Source: Tenebrio molitor (taxonomy: Eukaryota > Arthropoda > Insecta > Coleoptera > Tenebrionidae). From it: a DNA stretch of 64,000 nucleotides. Under the pieces are notes generated by a model. The model ran no database searches, was not told where the DNA came from, and saw nothing but the letters and a program-made list of their open reading frames with translations. Positions 11,384-23,226 of the stretch are shown here, one piece after another (positions within the stretch are counted from its first letter, which is position 1; every line of letters begins with the position of its first letter). A program made the translations under genes and the position numbers. Location of the stretch: contig NC_091047.1 in the NCBI RefSeq assembly GCF_963966145.1, positions 30,194,001 through 30,258,000 on the forward strand. The letters are read 5' to 3'.

Positions 11384-11495
11384 ATCTCGATTGCTGTTTA
11401 TGTCCGTTTGAACGATGGTGGAGGACATCTCCGTCTTCTGGTAATCGATCCCCTGATTGTCTATTTTCGTTTCCCTCAGGTCAGTGGGGATTCTG
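11384..11495 (-). CDS. Syt14: Synaptotagmin exon: linker, with tandem NAGNAG acceptor
   Basis: The 112-nt exon has donor gtaagt at 11383-11378. It encodes the linker RIPTDLRETKIDNQGIDYQ then KTEMSSTIVQTDINSNRD. It enters in phase 2 and leaves in phase 0, matching the flanking exons exactly. The acceptor reads cgcagcag, two AGs three bases apart. Using the first gives Gly-Arg-Ile-Pro at the junction; using the second gives Gly-Ile-Pro. The frame is kept either way. No domain is recognisable. Confidence 0.82.
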
Positions 11496-11500
11496 CTGCG
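11491..11500 (-). other. Tandem NAGNAG splice acceptor
   Basis: Reading the minus strand, cgcagcag|aat offers two in-frame acceptors three nucleotides apart in the synaptotagmin linker. Both keep the frame and differ by one Arg. Such sites are often alternatively used; whether this one is cannot be seen here. Confidence 0.6.
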
Positions 11501-12004
11501 GACCGATTTCAAACATTAAATGGGAGAAAGAAATCGTAATTAACTGTGAGGCGTAAGTAAGCCAACTGAGCGACAAACAACGCAGACCGAAAACCCGGCG
11601 CCTCCGCCATTTTTAAACGACTCACTAAAAATAACCACCAGAACTGGTGTATATATTCTATTTTACGAAATGTGCAATTGCGTTTTCGTGTTTCGTATCG
11701 CCCTATCAAGGTCGACCTTCAGGCGTCCTTGACCTGGCTATCCCTGAGCGAAGGATACGCGATGGAAAACTACTCAAGATGCCAAGAATTTAATCGAACT
11801 GACACGAAACGCGAAGAACTTGAGGTCAGATGGGGTACACAACTGTCACTTTTGATATTTATCAGTGGAGTTGGTCGAATAAGCTCGAATATGACAGCAA
11901 AGGGCAGCCGGAATTAGTTAAGAGCTTTTATTTTATTTTTGCTAGATCGTTTGTCTTGATTTTAAAAATCTCCCCAGCCACTACGTAACCAACAATATCT
12001 TTAC

Positions 12005-12278
12005 CCGTGGTTGTTGTCGTTGATCTGCGCCGTCACTCTTGTCGCAGGAACCCCGTGCTTCTCGCCCACCGAGCTGGTGGTGGAGCTGCAGCAGGAACTG
12101 TTGCTGCTGACGCCGACTCGGCCCTTCTCCACCAGCGATATCAGGTCGTGTATCTGTCTGGGAGGGTAGTATGGTCCGGTGGTACCCGACGGTGGTAGCG
12201 CACCTTGACGAAACTTGGAACTACCTCCCATCTCCGATTCAGAACTGGAGTCTCCGCCGTCGAAGGAATACGTTTTGA
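12005..12278 (-). CDS. Syt14: Synaptotagmin exon: Ser-rich cytosolic linker
   Basis: The 274-nt exon has acceptor gtttgtttccag at 12279 and donor gtaaag from 12004. It is entered in phase 1 (G|TC gives Val) and leaves in phase 2. It encodes VKTYSFDGGDSSSESEMGG, then a polar linker with a Tyr/Pro patch (GPYYPPRQIHDLISLVEKG) and a Ser/Cys-rich run (SSNSSCCSSTTSSVGEK). No folded domain is recognised. Acidic Ser-rich segments such as DSSSESE are casein-kinase-like contexts (inference only). Local GC content is clearly above the flanking introns, as expected for coding sequence. The intron upstream (12279-19818) is 7.5 kb; the one downstream is 491-494 bp depending on acceptor choice. Confidence 0.85.
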
Positions 12279-15200
12279 CTGGAAACAAACAGGCATCAAT
12301 CGGTTTCGTTGGGTTGCCGTGCTCAAATATACATGGACCGAGGACATAATAAATGAGACTTTGGAACAGGTGTTATCGATTACCTCCACCTCAAGGTTGG
12401 AGTCGGTGGAATTATTCATCGGAGGTCGGGCCAGGGGAAAGTGAGGAAAAGTGAATTGTACCGATCATGTCGGTATTTCGTCGTTTTAAATTATTCAGTG
12501 GCAGAGCACTGTCAGTCGAATATGATATCAACTTTCAAAGAAATTTCTTAAAATTCACCACATCTGTTTTTCGCAATTTTCATTCGAAAAAATGTGTACA
12601 AAATGGCTAATTCGCTTTTATAAAGTCTGAATTTATTTTTAAATTAGTGAATCGTTTGCGAGATCGTTTGTTATAACGTCGTAAAACATTGGGCAGTAAA
12701 AACATTTCTTTTCGGTATTAATACCATGAAATTAAAGTCTAGTACATTAAATTAACATCATTTAGAGACAAATAACTTTTCTAAATAATATAAGTATATA
12801 GATAATAATCTAACAAATAGATCAAAGTTTACTTGAAAAAACCATAACACAAGCATATTATATGTATTAAGCTGTCGGTATAAAACGCATTAAAAATTAA
12901 TATAAACATAAAAAAAATAATGGACTCTCATTACAACCTTTAAAATAACGGTTTTACAAAAAAAAATAACCATACAGCCTGTCCCAGAACTGCCTCCCCA
13001 TAGAAAACAGGCATGTGACGGACGACAGCCAAAGAGACTCCAAGATGACAAACACAATTTCCTGTAGCTCTGTAGTAGTTTGGCAACACATTTACGATTT
13101 TATGTTGGTATACTCAACTGTCAAATTCAAATATGACAGTTCAAAAGTCAAAATAAATCGAATTGTGATTATTCATTTCCAGAATCTTAACCTATAAAGC
13201 AAATCACCACACAAATCTTTGACAAACGACTAGGCGTACCAATTTTTCGGGAATGTCAACCCACTAAATTTGTCTCAATCATTAAAAGTCACCCGGTATT
13301 GTAACGGTCCGAATAGGTTCGATAAATTAAGAATTTTAATTTTAAAATAATTTCAACGAAATATTTTAAATACCGTTCATTTGCGACGGAAATGCTGGTC
13401 AGTTGTAAAATTTATTGAAGCCGTGTCGGCACCACATTCCTCAAGTGAAATCTGCCAACCTTTCTTTGAAAATGCAGGTACACGTCCGGTCCGAACACAA
13501 CACAAAGATAACAGTTTTATGGGAAAAGAAACATTGCAAAATTTACTCGTTCAACAATTTGGGGAGTCCAGTTAAAATCAGGGGATAATTGAATTAATGA
13601 ATTTGATGTTAGCAGGTTTCAAATTGAGAGAACAACAAAATTAATGTTCATTAGGTTAATTTACTTTTTTAGCATTCTCAAATTTGTGGCATATTTGTAA
13701 TTAAAGGGCGAGAATTGCAAATTAAAAACAGAGCGCTTTATCGTAGAAAAGAACTAGAATCGTTTGCACTTTTAGTTAGAAAAGTAACAAAGCAAAGTAG
13801 AAAGGGAGTCGGTAGAAAACACAGAGGACCGGGTAACGGTAAAGCCAGGTAATCGTAGAAATCAGACGTGTGAGTGAGAGAGAGAGAATGAAATTTACGA
13901 AGTAATTATTCATTAGAACGGTTTTGGGGAATCAAACCAATGTAAAACAATTTTTAGAAGTAGCAGTTACGTAATAGCGTTTCAAGCCCAATTTAGGTTT
14001 CAAAATAAGTTTAATTTGTTCTATTTTAATTCTGTTGGTTTCATGTTTATTATGGTTGTTTCATTTTTATTCTGTTTAATTCTTGGTGCTGATTTTTATT
14101 ACTGTATAGAGTCGGTAATTCAGTGTTCCTGTTTAATTCTATTTGTTCCATTTTTAATTGTGTTTGTTTCTTGATCTTGAGGTTTATTATTGTATAGAGT
14201 CAGTAATTTAGTGTTCTTTTTCAGAGTTCTAATTCAACAACAAATTATGTACATTCGGTCTGGTCCTAACAAAAGTCTAAATTTAAACATTTAAATTAAT
14301 GGTGGAAAACGGAGACTGTAATTTCAAAAGTTCTAGAGATATCGAAAGGGTGTCGCGGTCGGCGTAAAGTAGAACCGAGCTGATTGGTCACTTTGGTCAA
14401 GTAGGGGTTGCGAAAGTGGGGTGCGCCAGAAATGATAAAACCGATTGCGGGACTGGAAACAAGGCTTTTTTGATTCACTCGGGGTTTGATCTCCAAAGTA
14501 GCCGGAGGTACGTTCAGTACTTCCAGCAGCCATTTTGTGACCACGTTCTTTACATTCACAAGGTAAATTATTTCTCTAATTCTTGTACATTATTTGTAGT
14601 CGCGATTTAATTAGTCAAATAGCATTTAGTTCTTTATCGTTCTAAAGTAAAGATTATATTATTTTCTTTGAGCTTTTGATGACCACGTGACTCTTTAGAA
14701 TCTTATATTAATTTCTTTATCGCGAAGTATGTGATCTTCTTGTATTTACCGATTGGGGAAACGTGCTCTTCTCAAGGGGAACCAGTATGCAATTATTATA
14801 AAACATTTCCATTCATTATTTATGTCTTGGATTCTCGAGTTCGGGAAGCTACCGTCAGTGTCCGTCGCACTCAATAAGCTGTGGTCCGGCGTAAGAGCAC
14901 AAAATTAGCCGCGTCACCCCCAAGGGGGCCAGCGACCAAACTAGGCCAGCTGACACGTGAAGAGAGGTACCCTTTGGCCCCGTTAGAACCTTTTTTCCCT
15001 TTTATTTTCGACCACCGGAGTAGACCGGGGTGATCTATGAGATTCCAGGGCATCGCGTCGGGTTAAATTTAATTGGGGAAATAATTGAAATCTAAATCGG
15101 ATCACATAGTTCGCATCTCAAACTCGTATAATGCTGTTCGCGCCACAAACTCATATATTTGCCCAGCTTAGTCATTTATTCATGAGTCAGATCTCAATTC

Positions 15201-15777
15201 GTGGGCCGAGAGTCAAATTTCATTGGGTCAAATTTCCACCAACTTCTGTTATTAAATTCATTTATTTATTTCTATAATTTGTTGGGACCAAACACCACCA
15301 CACTCGATTATTTGTTAAATAAAATTTAAGTGAAGTGTGCTCAATCGTTTTAATTCTATTTGGAAAAACCTTCCAAAGGTACGGCCTCTCGTTAGAACCT
15401 AATTAAACAAAATGAACAATAAAACACAACGTAGAATCCATAAATATTTCTTTTCTCATTATTTTTGTTTCGTATTTTTCCGCAAAAATAACATCCGAGG
15501 GAATGCGGCAACCAACAATACACCAAATGAGGGAAAAAAAATCATCGAGGAATGGTCAAGGAAGTCGAAGGGTTACAGTATTTACACTACTTATTGTGAG
15601 CGAAAAAGAGTTAGTTAATCTACAATGTGTATATCCTTGCAAGTGATTTTTAATATAAATAGAGATGTTAACATAAAGCAGTAAGAAGAAGAAACGTTGG
15701 GACTTTGCACGAAGGAATTTTAGCGAAGAGATGAATTTTCGAAATATATTAATAATGGGGTATACTCGTATACAGGT

Positions 15778-16230
15778 GATCATCTTTTGTTTAATCGAAA
15801 CGTTTGTCTGACTTTGAATCGTACCGATAATTATATTTACTACGCACTGTTGTTTTATTGGTTGCCTATTCACTCCGTTTCGAAAATAACGTCCTAATGA
15901 AAATGCTTTCTTTTTAATTGTAAAACCCATTTTACCACTTATTTTGGGATAATTGTTGCTTACAATTACAGTAAACGTCCGTAAACTTTGCCGAAATCAA
16001 AAAGTTATTTTCTAGGTTAACAACAGCACATCGTTGATTTTTCACGTTTCAGTGGCGTCGCGTTTTGCAATAAAGCTGGTAAATTACCCATTTCTATGAA
16101 TGCATAATGTTGCTCCTGTTTATTTTATAAATTTTTCTCCATTATCAGATAATAATAATAATAAAATGCACAATTATGATTCCAACGTCTAAAATTCATG
16201 AGATATGACTTACTATTTATGTAATACAGT
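15778..16230 (-). pseudogene. 5' part of a mariner-like element with DUF4817-type N terminus
   Basis: Minus-strand ATG at 15930 opens MGFTIKKKAFSLGRYFRNG, the kind of start seen in insect transposases with the DUF4817 helix-turn-helix region (FT-[IL]-E-E-K-A-F...YFRNG). After about 35 codons the similarity fades into random sequence. About 430 bp, including the upstream non-coding part (gtaattgtaagc, cgcgacgccac), match 31560-31990 on the other strand. The remainder of the transposase is absent. The family assignment is from memory of the domain pattern. Confidence 0.55.
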
Positions 16231-16553
16231 GTGGAATAAAATGATTTACATCTTACCTTTGGATTTTTTGCACATGTAAATTTTCCTGTACCGCTCTACT
16301 ATTTTTTTCGAAGTGCCGAACTATTAGTTCAGTCAATAAATGTCATCAATCGAATTGACAATTGTTACAATGTACTAAATTGAATTAACAAATGTTGGTG
16401 GCCACTTTCAACACTAGCTGTGACTTGCTTTTGTTAGCTCCTTTTTAATTTCAATCTCAACTTTGCATTCATATCATTAGAATAACAATTCTGATACAGC
16501 ATACAAAAAAAAAGTGTCAGTTTCAGATTTTGGCTTTTAAAGTAAAATAACTA

Positions 16554-16763
16554 AAGTTGCCTCAAGTTGCAAAAAACCACTTTGCATTTGCAACAGCACT
16601 TTTATGACATTAATCATTTGAAATTACTTTTAAACTGTACTTATATGGAAAATATTCAACCCAAACTATGATTTTCTGGTTCCTTTGTGCCTTTATTTGG
16701 TTCAAAAATATGAAAAAAATGCTGTTGCAAATGACAAATGGTTTTTGCAACTTGAGTCAACTA
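16554..16763. mobile_element. MITE with CTCAAGTTGCAAAAAACCA ends
   Basis: CTCAAGTTGCAAAAAACCA at the left faces its complement tggtttttgcaacttgag, extended by TTGCAACAGCA / TGCTGTTGCAA. About 210 bp, non-coding. Confidence 0.75.
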
Positions 16764-16783
16764 TATGTACCGCTGTCAGTAAA

Positions 16784-16957
16784 GGGTGTCTTTAAATTTG
16801 GCGTCGAAGTAGGCGTTGGAGAGTCGATTGAGATCGCACCACTCGTGTAAAAGCGTAAGATTTAAACAGCTGATCCGTGATCCGTAACCTGTATAGTGCG
16901 TTCACAATCGACACTTCAACGCCTACTTCGACGCCAAATTAAAAAAAAAAAACACCC
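16784..16957. mobile_element. MITE of the GGGTGT..GGCGT family, copy 1
   Basis: Arms GGGTGTCTTTAAATTTGGCG... and inverse surround the core gatttaaacagctgat. The same core and arm motif (cgttcacaatcga) occur at 53035-53220. It lies 20 bp from the preceding MITE. Confidence 0.78.
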
Positions 16958-19818
16958 GTTACACTATTCTCCGCTATTAATTTCGAATTAGAGAAAGCGA
17001 TTTGTCTATTGAGCTCGTATTAAAGAAGACAAATTGCTCACTCATTACTAACTAATGACAATGAAGCACACTTAATTGACTCGTTATCAATCATAATCAC
17101 AGCGTCTTTAACAATAATAAAGGATTTTTTCAACTCTCTACATAGTAATTAAGTACGTTGTTATGACATTGATTTGATGGATGTAGGTACAACTTTTTTG
17201 ACCTAGCGTTGGTTACTATTAACGACGGGATGTAAGTAACCCTAGGGGAAGTAACTGACAAAAATTAAACCAAATAAAACACAAATGTCATCTGGTAAGG
17301 TTCCTTCGATTTCTTCCGCAGGAGGAAGGAACATGCAACGTTTGCAGCCTCAGCAACTTCCATTTTTCTTTTACTTTTGTTCAAATTCATTTTACAAACT
17401 TTTGACACGACGCTTTTAATAATCACGTTTTGTGTGATGAAAACCTTAGTAACCGGCCACAGACTCTAATATTTTATTCAAATATTTAAAATTAATTAAT
17501 CAAAAAGAAACTATGCAATTCAAAATGACTTTGAGAGTGGAAAAATGTTAATAAACAATTCGGCAAATAAATATTAAGCAATCTCGGACTCGCTATCGCT
17601 CGGGCGCAAACACGTCCTAGACTGGTAAATATCAGTTACCTCCCTTAATGTTTAAATAGTTATTTTATGTTAGGAAAGGATAATTACACAACGTGTCCTT
17701 AGCTCTGAAACAATGTTGCCAACGTACCGTGATGTATTTTCATCGCTATCTAAATAATACATTAGAATTCTGTAGTCGATAATATTGAAAACGTTTGACG
17801 TCACTGGAAATCAATTATTTTTTTTCCTTCAGTTTCGCTTCTTTTCCGAATCGATACATCGTTAATTTCATGGAAGTGCTTCATCATGAAATTGTGGCGA
17901 ATAAAATTTCGCAACTTCCAGTTCAAATAATACAGAAACCCATGGGAGTAATTTAATATTTTTTTCTCTAATTGCCAACTCTCGACTCCCGTCCGTCTAA
18001 AACGAGAACTTCGAGGCAATCGCATCTTTCCTGTATCTAATTCTCATAAAACCGTCGCGTGATGATATTTTTATAAAAGATTCCCTCGGTGCACGGACGT
18101 AAGCCCGATCTCATTTTTACCCAGATTAAAAGCGAATTGATTAGCGAATTTGTTAGAGCGATAGACGTTTGTCGTGTGGATGCAAATGAGCTTCGTCATT
18201 TTTGCTTTCCTATTTTTACTGTCCTCCTAACGGGATTCGAATAAATTAAATTTGGGGAGGGTGGCGTGTCACACCTTCGTCTAATTCGCTTTGTTACTGT
18301 TGAATGCTTAAACAGCGACGGACGGGGATGAAACGGTTTCAGCAATTAATCGGCGACATCTTTCGTCGCGATATGAGACGGGGTTTTGTAGTCAGGGTGG
18401 CTAAATGAGGGGGACGGATGCAAATTGAGACGGAAGCAGCGTAGGCAAATTTGATTTCTAGCTTGACGAAATAAAATTGTTACTGCGTAGAAAGGAAGAC
18501 ACATATGAGAGAAATGCCGTTTGCTCCTCTGTAAACATGGCCCGGACGGTGCTTTGTGTAGATGAGTGTACAGCCCCGAAACCAGTAGTATACCGAGTGT
18601 GTGCTTAAATAAACATTGTGATCGTTGACAAATTATTAGATTTTTCAGGTATAAAAGGAGTCGTGTGAAATAGGAAAAACAAGAATTGTTGTCCTACTAC
18701 TAAAGATTTTTTTATTAGAGAAATTTCTTTATCAAACGCATGACATACTTTAAGCTTTTAAGGGTTAAATGCTATTCAAGTGCACCGTTTTGTTGAAAAC
18801 ATATAATTAGATTTCATTCAAATGTAGAATATCTCTTTGATGAAATAAACTGTGTTTTACAACTTCATTCAAAATTCCCGAACTAATTATACAACTTCCT
18901 CATATTCCAACCTCATTGTTTAATCTCATCTAATAATATGGAGATTTACTCGTAAATCAAGTTCAAAACTGTTATTTATGCTTTTGTCTCAATTTTTGAA
19001 AACAAACTTTCGAGGCAACATTAAAAAAAAAATGCTTTCTCAAGGACAAGAAGTTAACATTGTCGTATAGACACCTTTAAAACAGACGCCTTTTATAAGA
19101 AATCAATTTTATTGTTATTTATCACAACCCAAATCATTAAACCGCAGCATTTCGACGTGCCAATTTGCTGAATAATTTTAACAGCCCCACAAATCTGAAA
19201 CGGGGTGAAGCAATTTTCCACTCAATAAAATCCGACTTCCAAACAAAATTTCATCTGCAATGGCATGTTGCCTAAAGAGGAAAACATCAGACATGAGTCG
19301 CTCCTCAGCTCTTGTATCGCTCTTCTCGTTTTAATATAAACATTTTCCCATGTTCCATTGAATGAAGTTTTCGCTTTCAAAAACAACTCGCAGAACTAAG
19401 ACAGCATAGATTTATCGATTCTGATTTATTCCCCGGAGCAAACAAAAATATGTGCGAATGGCAAAGTCAGCGAGGCTCATGTTTCGCAAATTTAGAAAAG
19501 TGCGTGCGACATCGGAAACCGACATTTGATCCGACCAGTCTTTACCGTCGTCAATTTAAAATCAATTTAATTTACCTTAGACTCCGGAGCGGTGTACGTT
19601 GTTCCTCCATTAAACCCTACATCATCTGTTGATAAACATGTTTTAGTCACGAACTAATTACAGCTGCCGAGATTAATTTGCAGTTACTAATTTGCTAATT
19701 TGTGTTAGTCAGTTCTGGGACAGTTATATAGATTTACTCGTATATCGAACAGTGAAAATTATACAATCCGCTGTCGGTAAATTCGTAATAAAAGAAAAAC
19801 AGACAAGGTAATACATAC

Positions 19819-20034
19819 CTAATTTGTGTTTCAGCGGCGCTGGAGTAAACGAAGTTGCAGGCACTGGAGGTGATGGAACGGGTCGCGAAGAGACGGGAGG
19901 GCATGCTTCGTCGCAGCACCCCATGCCTCCGACGGAGCTCCACCACCATCTTTTGTTTTTTATGTATAGTAGGAATACGAGCAGGAGGGCCCCCAGACCT
20001 GCTATGGCACCTAGCAGCGTGCCGCCGTCCGTAC
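19819..20034 (-). CDS. Syt14: Synaptotagmin exon: transmembrane anchor and Cys/Pro-rich juxtamembrane region
   Basis: The 216-nt exon has acceptor ttctttttgcag at 20035 and donor gtatgt at 19818-19813. It enters and leaves in phase 1. It encodes GTDGGTLLGAIAGLGALLL, then VFLLYIKNKRWWW: a single hydrophobic helix of about 20 residues followed by a basic/aromatic stop-transfer stretch. This matches the type-I-like anchor of synaptotagmins, with a short lumenal N terminus and the rest cytosolic. The following GCCDEAC motif offers Cys residues like those palmitoylated in this family (inference). A Pro-rich stretch (PVSSRPVPSPPVP) closes the exon. The preceding exon with the start Met is not identifiable. 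An ATG a few codons upstream (about 20050) lies in the intron, because the polypyrimidine-AG acceptor sits between it and the coding part. Confidence 0.82.
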
Positions 20035-20299
20035 CTGCAAAAAGAAACAATAAATTAGCAACAATAAAATATTAGCATTAAAACGTTTTTCGGCAGGATG
20101 GTGCAACAACAGTCCAGACTTCGTTCAGACGGGAATCTACTAATAATGAAATTTATATCACGACAAGTAGCAATTTTTGATTAAACTAAAGTGAAATAAA
20201 TAAATCACTTTAGAAGTAAACCGAATAGTAAGTACATACAGGCTGTCCCAAAAATGGCCTACAAACTGCTTACTACCTTATCGAAGATGTTTAAATGTA

Positions 20300-20639
20300 C
20301 AGTTGCGGCCGTTGAAATCTCAGACAGGAAAAATTTAAATACTCTGTATAAATTCCGAAATTTGATTAGCGTAAACAGGATTTTCATCAAGGATTATAAA
20401 GTCAGTGTCAGTATTTGACATATTAGGTCAGAATCGCGCGTAACTTTTGAAATGCCGCAATTATCTGATTTGCAAAAATGTGTTTGACTGAGGGACGGTG
20501 TGAGTATAAGAGCCATTGCGAGAGAAATTAATGTGGATAATGTTTGAGTGACATTTTGAGAAACGTCACTTTCAATACCATTTACAAAGCTAAAAGTTTG
20601 GCGTTGTCAAAGTGTCTGAGTTTTCAACGGCCGCAACTG
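20300..20639. mobile_element. Nested, internally deleted Tc1-like transposon
   Basis: TA|CAGTTGCGGCCGTTGAAA and TTTTCAACGGCCGCAACTG|TA bound 340 bp. The empty site is visible in the sister element: ttaaatgta then catgaaaaaaatatgg is continuous at about 22808. Excising this insert plus one TA gives the same sequence. It keeps a fragment of a transposase start at 20452. Confidence 0.92.
20452..20550 (+). pseudogene. Tc1-like transposase N-terminal fragment
   Basis: The reading is MPQLSDLQKCV, stop, LRDGVSIRAIAREINVDN, stop. L-S-D-x-x-x-x-x-[IV]-x-x-L-x-x-G-x-S-x-R-x-I-A-R-E-[ILM]-x-V is the first DNA-binding helix-turn-helix of Tc1-family transposases. Only about 31 codons remain and the DDE domain is missing, so the copy could move only with an enzyme supplied elsewhere. 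Confidence 0.72.
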
Positions 20640-22757
20640 TACATGAAAAAAATATGGAAAAAATGTTTCCGACAAAAAAAAACAATTATTTTTATTATTA
20701 TTATTAACGGTAATACAATGTAAACAAAGATATATTCGTACATCATTACCTTGAAATGTTACCATAGTGGATTTAAAATAATTTTTTCGATTTCCAAAGC
20801 TTCTAAATTCTCTATTATGCAAAATTAGATATTGGTAGTGAGTGATCTTCTACTTTGTGATGATATGTACGATGAGAGGTAGCTGCCATGACAATTTCAT
20901 ACACATATTTCAAAATAATTGACCTGTTAAGTGCCACTTTCAAAGACCACCAAATGAGCAAATAAGTCCAATAGAATTTTTCTAACATTTTTCTGACGTT
21001 TACGGTAATCTCTTCTACAGCACCGTTAGTACGCCATTTTTGGGACACTCTGTATGTCGATTGTTGATAACTTGCACTTTACTTGCATTCAACTGATTTA
21101 CGTCGAGAAACATAAATCAAAAATGCAAACATTTTATAGATTTTATCAAAGCAAAACGAAACAGCAATTCTTTATTTTAACTCAAGATGTAAACTCTCTT
21201 ATTGTAAGAATGGTGGATGCGCCGGGAAAATCGAAAGATCAGTGGTCGGTTGATTTTTGCCTGAAATTTAAGAATTATAAATTATACACAGATTTTCTTG
21301 GTGGGTGAATATTTTAATTATCTCTTAATTTATAAGATATCGATATAAACGTAAAACTCTATTTTACAGATGTCGTTCTGGTAAAATAACGTAAAACAAA
21401 CGAAGACGTTTGTTATGAAAATTGAAAATTGCTAATGACTTTCTAAAATATCAGTAGATCTCATTACAGACTTGCGTAACACAAAATGGAAAAAATGAAT
21501 TCTGTAGATTTCGTTTTGAGACCAAGAAAAATTACTTTGACCCTATCACAATCCATAACGTTAATCATTCAAGGTTATTATAAATGATTGTAGTCGAAGC
21601 AGGCCATGCCCATGTTATCAAATTTTCATGTGAATGTCAATTTTTGTCGCTGTCACTGTCATTTTTTAGGTGTAAAGTGCGGCGATGAGAATTTTATTTA
21701 TTTTTTTTTAAATTAACGACTGAATCGAAAAAGTATTGAGTTGTTTTGCACTCAGTTTAACTCCTGTGTGTGACCGGTGTGTACTCACTTATTCACATCA
21801 TTTTGATGTTTTTTATATGGAGCGGCAACATAAATTTTACATTCGGTTTTTACGTCTACTTGGACTACAGTCATTTATAATAACCCTGTATATACTTATT
21901 AAAAAAAAGTAAAGTCAAAGCTTAATTTTATAAGCCAATAAGTGAATCGGATCAAATAAAAATAAAAAATAAAATTATGTTGGATTCTGAAATATGAAAA
22001 AAATTTCTAACCGCAACATTAACTAAGTATAAAAATGACAATTCACGAATTGTAAACATTGTAGACACAAAATTTGATTAAAAAATGTCAACACTTTGGA
22101 TGATTGTTGGGCAAATAAAATCATAAACTGAATTTATATTCTCTCTTTACAAAACATTAGTAACGAAAAGCATTAATTTCTTCATTACAAAAACAATGGA
22201 TGAGCGGAAAATTACAAAACCGTCGGTATTTCAGCTACCTCGTCAGTTGAATGAAACCTAAAAAATATGTTGTAGATATTTGTTGTTGTTAAACAAATGA
22301 ATGATACATTAACCATAAAAAAAACTGTCAGGAAATTTTAAATGAAAATATCAATATATTGATTGATTTTATAAATAAATAAAAAAATAAAACTAATGCT
22401 AGTAAAACACACAATGCAATATTGCATATTATAGCGTCTGCTAATAAATAAGTGTGTTGAGTTTTGTTTTGACACCTATTAGTGATGTCGCTGACATCCT
22501 GTATACGATGATAGCGTAAATTAGGAATTAAAATCAAATTTTTGTGAGATTTTATTGCAGTTGATTTTATCTTTAATTTAAACTAAGGATCTGTAATATG
22601 CATTATGTGAGTACATTTCTAAAGGTACTTTTAAATGGTCATATTTGGCATCATTTACACTTTTCTATTTCATCCAGTGGCGGTGCAAAGGGGAAGCAAG
22701 TCAAAACATTTTAATGGCAACAGAATTTTTTAAATCTGTTTAAAACAAAAAGTTATA

Positions 22758-23226
22758 TGTGTCCCGCAAATGGCGCACTCACTACTTACTACCTGATCGA
22801 GGATGTTTAAATGTACATGAAAAAAATATGGAAAAAAAATTTGAGACAAAAAAAATCAATTATTGCAAAAATGATAGTACAATGTAAACAAAGATATACT
22901 CGTACATCATTACCTTGCAGTGTTGCCTTAGTGGATTTAATATAATTTTTACGGTTTCCTAAACTTCTAAATTCTCTATTATGCCTGCAGGATCGGATAT
23001 TGGTAGTTAGTGATCTTGTACTTTGTGATAAAACATACGATTAGAGGTAGTTTTCATGACAATTTAATACATTTATTTCGAAATAATTGACCTGTTAAGT
23101 GCCACTTTCAAAGACCGCCAAATCAGCAAATAAGTCCAGTAGAATTTTTTTTACATTTTTCTTACGTTTATGGTAATCTCTTCTACACCGTAGTGCATCG
23201 GAAGTGCGCCATTTTCGGGACACTTG
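22758..23226. mobile_element. MITE of the CAG.CTGTCCC family, copy 2 (empty site)
   Basis: It aligns along its length with 20239-21052 minus the nested insert. The left end is degraded (gtgtcccgcaaatggcgc); the right end gccattttcgggacacttg|TA is intact. Confidence 0.85.

Larger units (their letters stand above)
12279..19818 (-). other. 7.5-kb synaptotagmin intron
   Basis: No coding exon was recognised. Contents seen: a GA microsatellite near 13875, two diverged copies of a roughly 110-bp unit at about 14085-14215 (shared: tgtatagagtc.gtaatt), two MITEs near 16.6-16.9 kb and a transposase relic at 15.8-16.2 kb. Several GC-richer patches (14340-14560, 14860-15060, 18060-18460) may be conserved regulatory DNA, but this cannot be judged from one genome. 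Confidence 0.5.
4991..20034 (-). other. Syt14: Gene model: synaptotagmin 14/16-like, partial (six internal exons)
   Basis: Six minus-strand exons (20034-19819, 12278-12005, 11495-11384, 10253-10047, 5314-5206, 5148-4991) join with phases 1/1/2/0/0/1/0 into about 358 residues with no stop. The order is transmembrane anchor, low-complexity linker, one C2 domain. This is the layout of synaptotagmins, vesicle or plasma-membrane trafficking proteins with tandem C2 domains. The Syt14/16 assignment rests on a C2A without the calcium-binding aspartates and on the RLYG-x-x-RM-x-x-E-x-x-IGE signature, where most synaptotagmins have DFDRF...IGE. The first coding exon (it must end in phase 1) lies right of 20034 and the C2B exons lie left of 4991, probably outside the window. 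Introns range from 57 bp to 7.5 kb. The family call is firm; the 14/16 subgroup is inference from remembered family features. Confidence 0.75.
20239..21052. mobile_element. MITE of the CAG.CTGTCCC family, copy 1 (carries a nested insert)
   Basis: TA|CAGGCTGTCCCAAAAATGGC at the left, GCCATTTTTGGGACACTCTG|TA at the right. Interior motifs (ataattgacctgttaagtgc, tggtaatctcttctac) recur in copy 2 at 22758-23226; the first also occurs in the centre of 47561-48137. A second element sits inside at 20300-20639. Confidence 0.88.

Noticed and set aside
12141..12444. Alternative frames (plus 12205-12444, minus 12419-12141) over the linker exon
   Set aside because: Only the 12278-12005 minus frame has matching splice phases with its neighbours.
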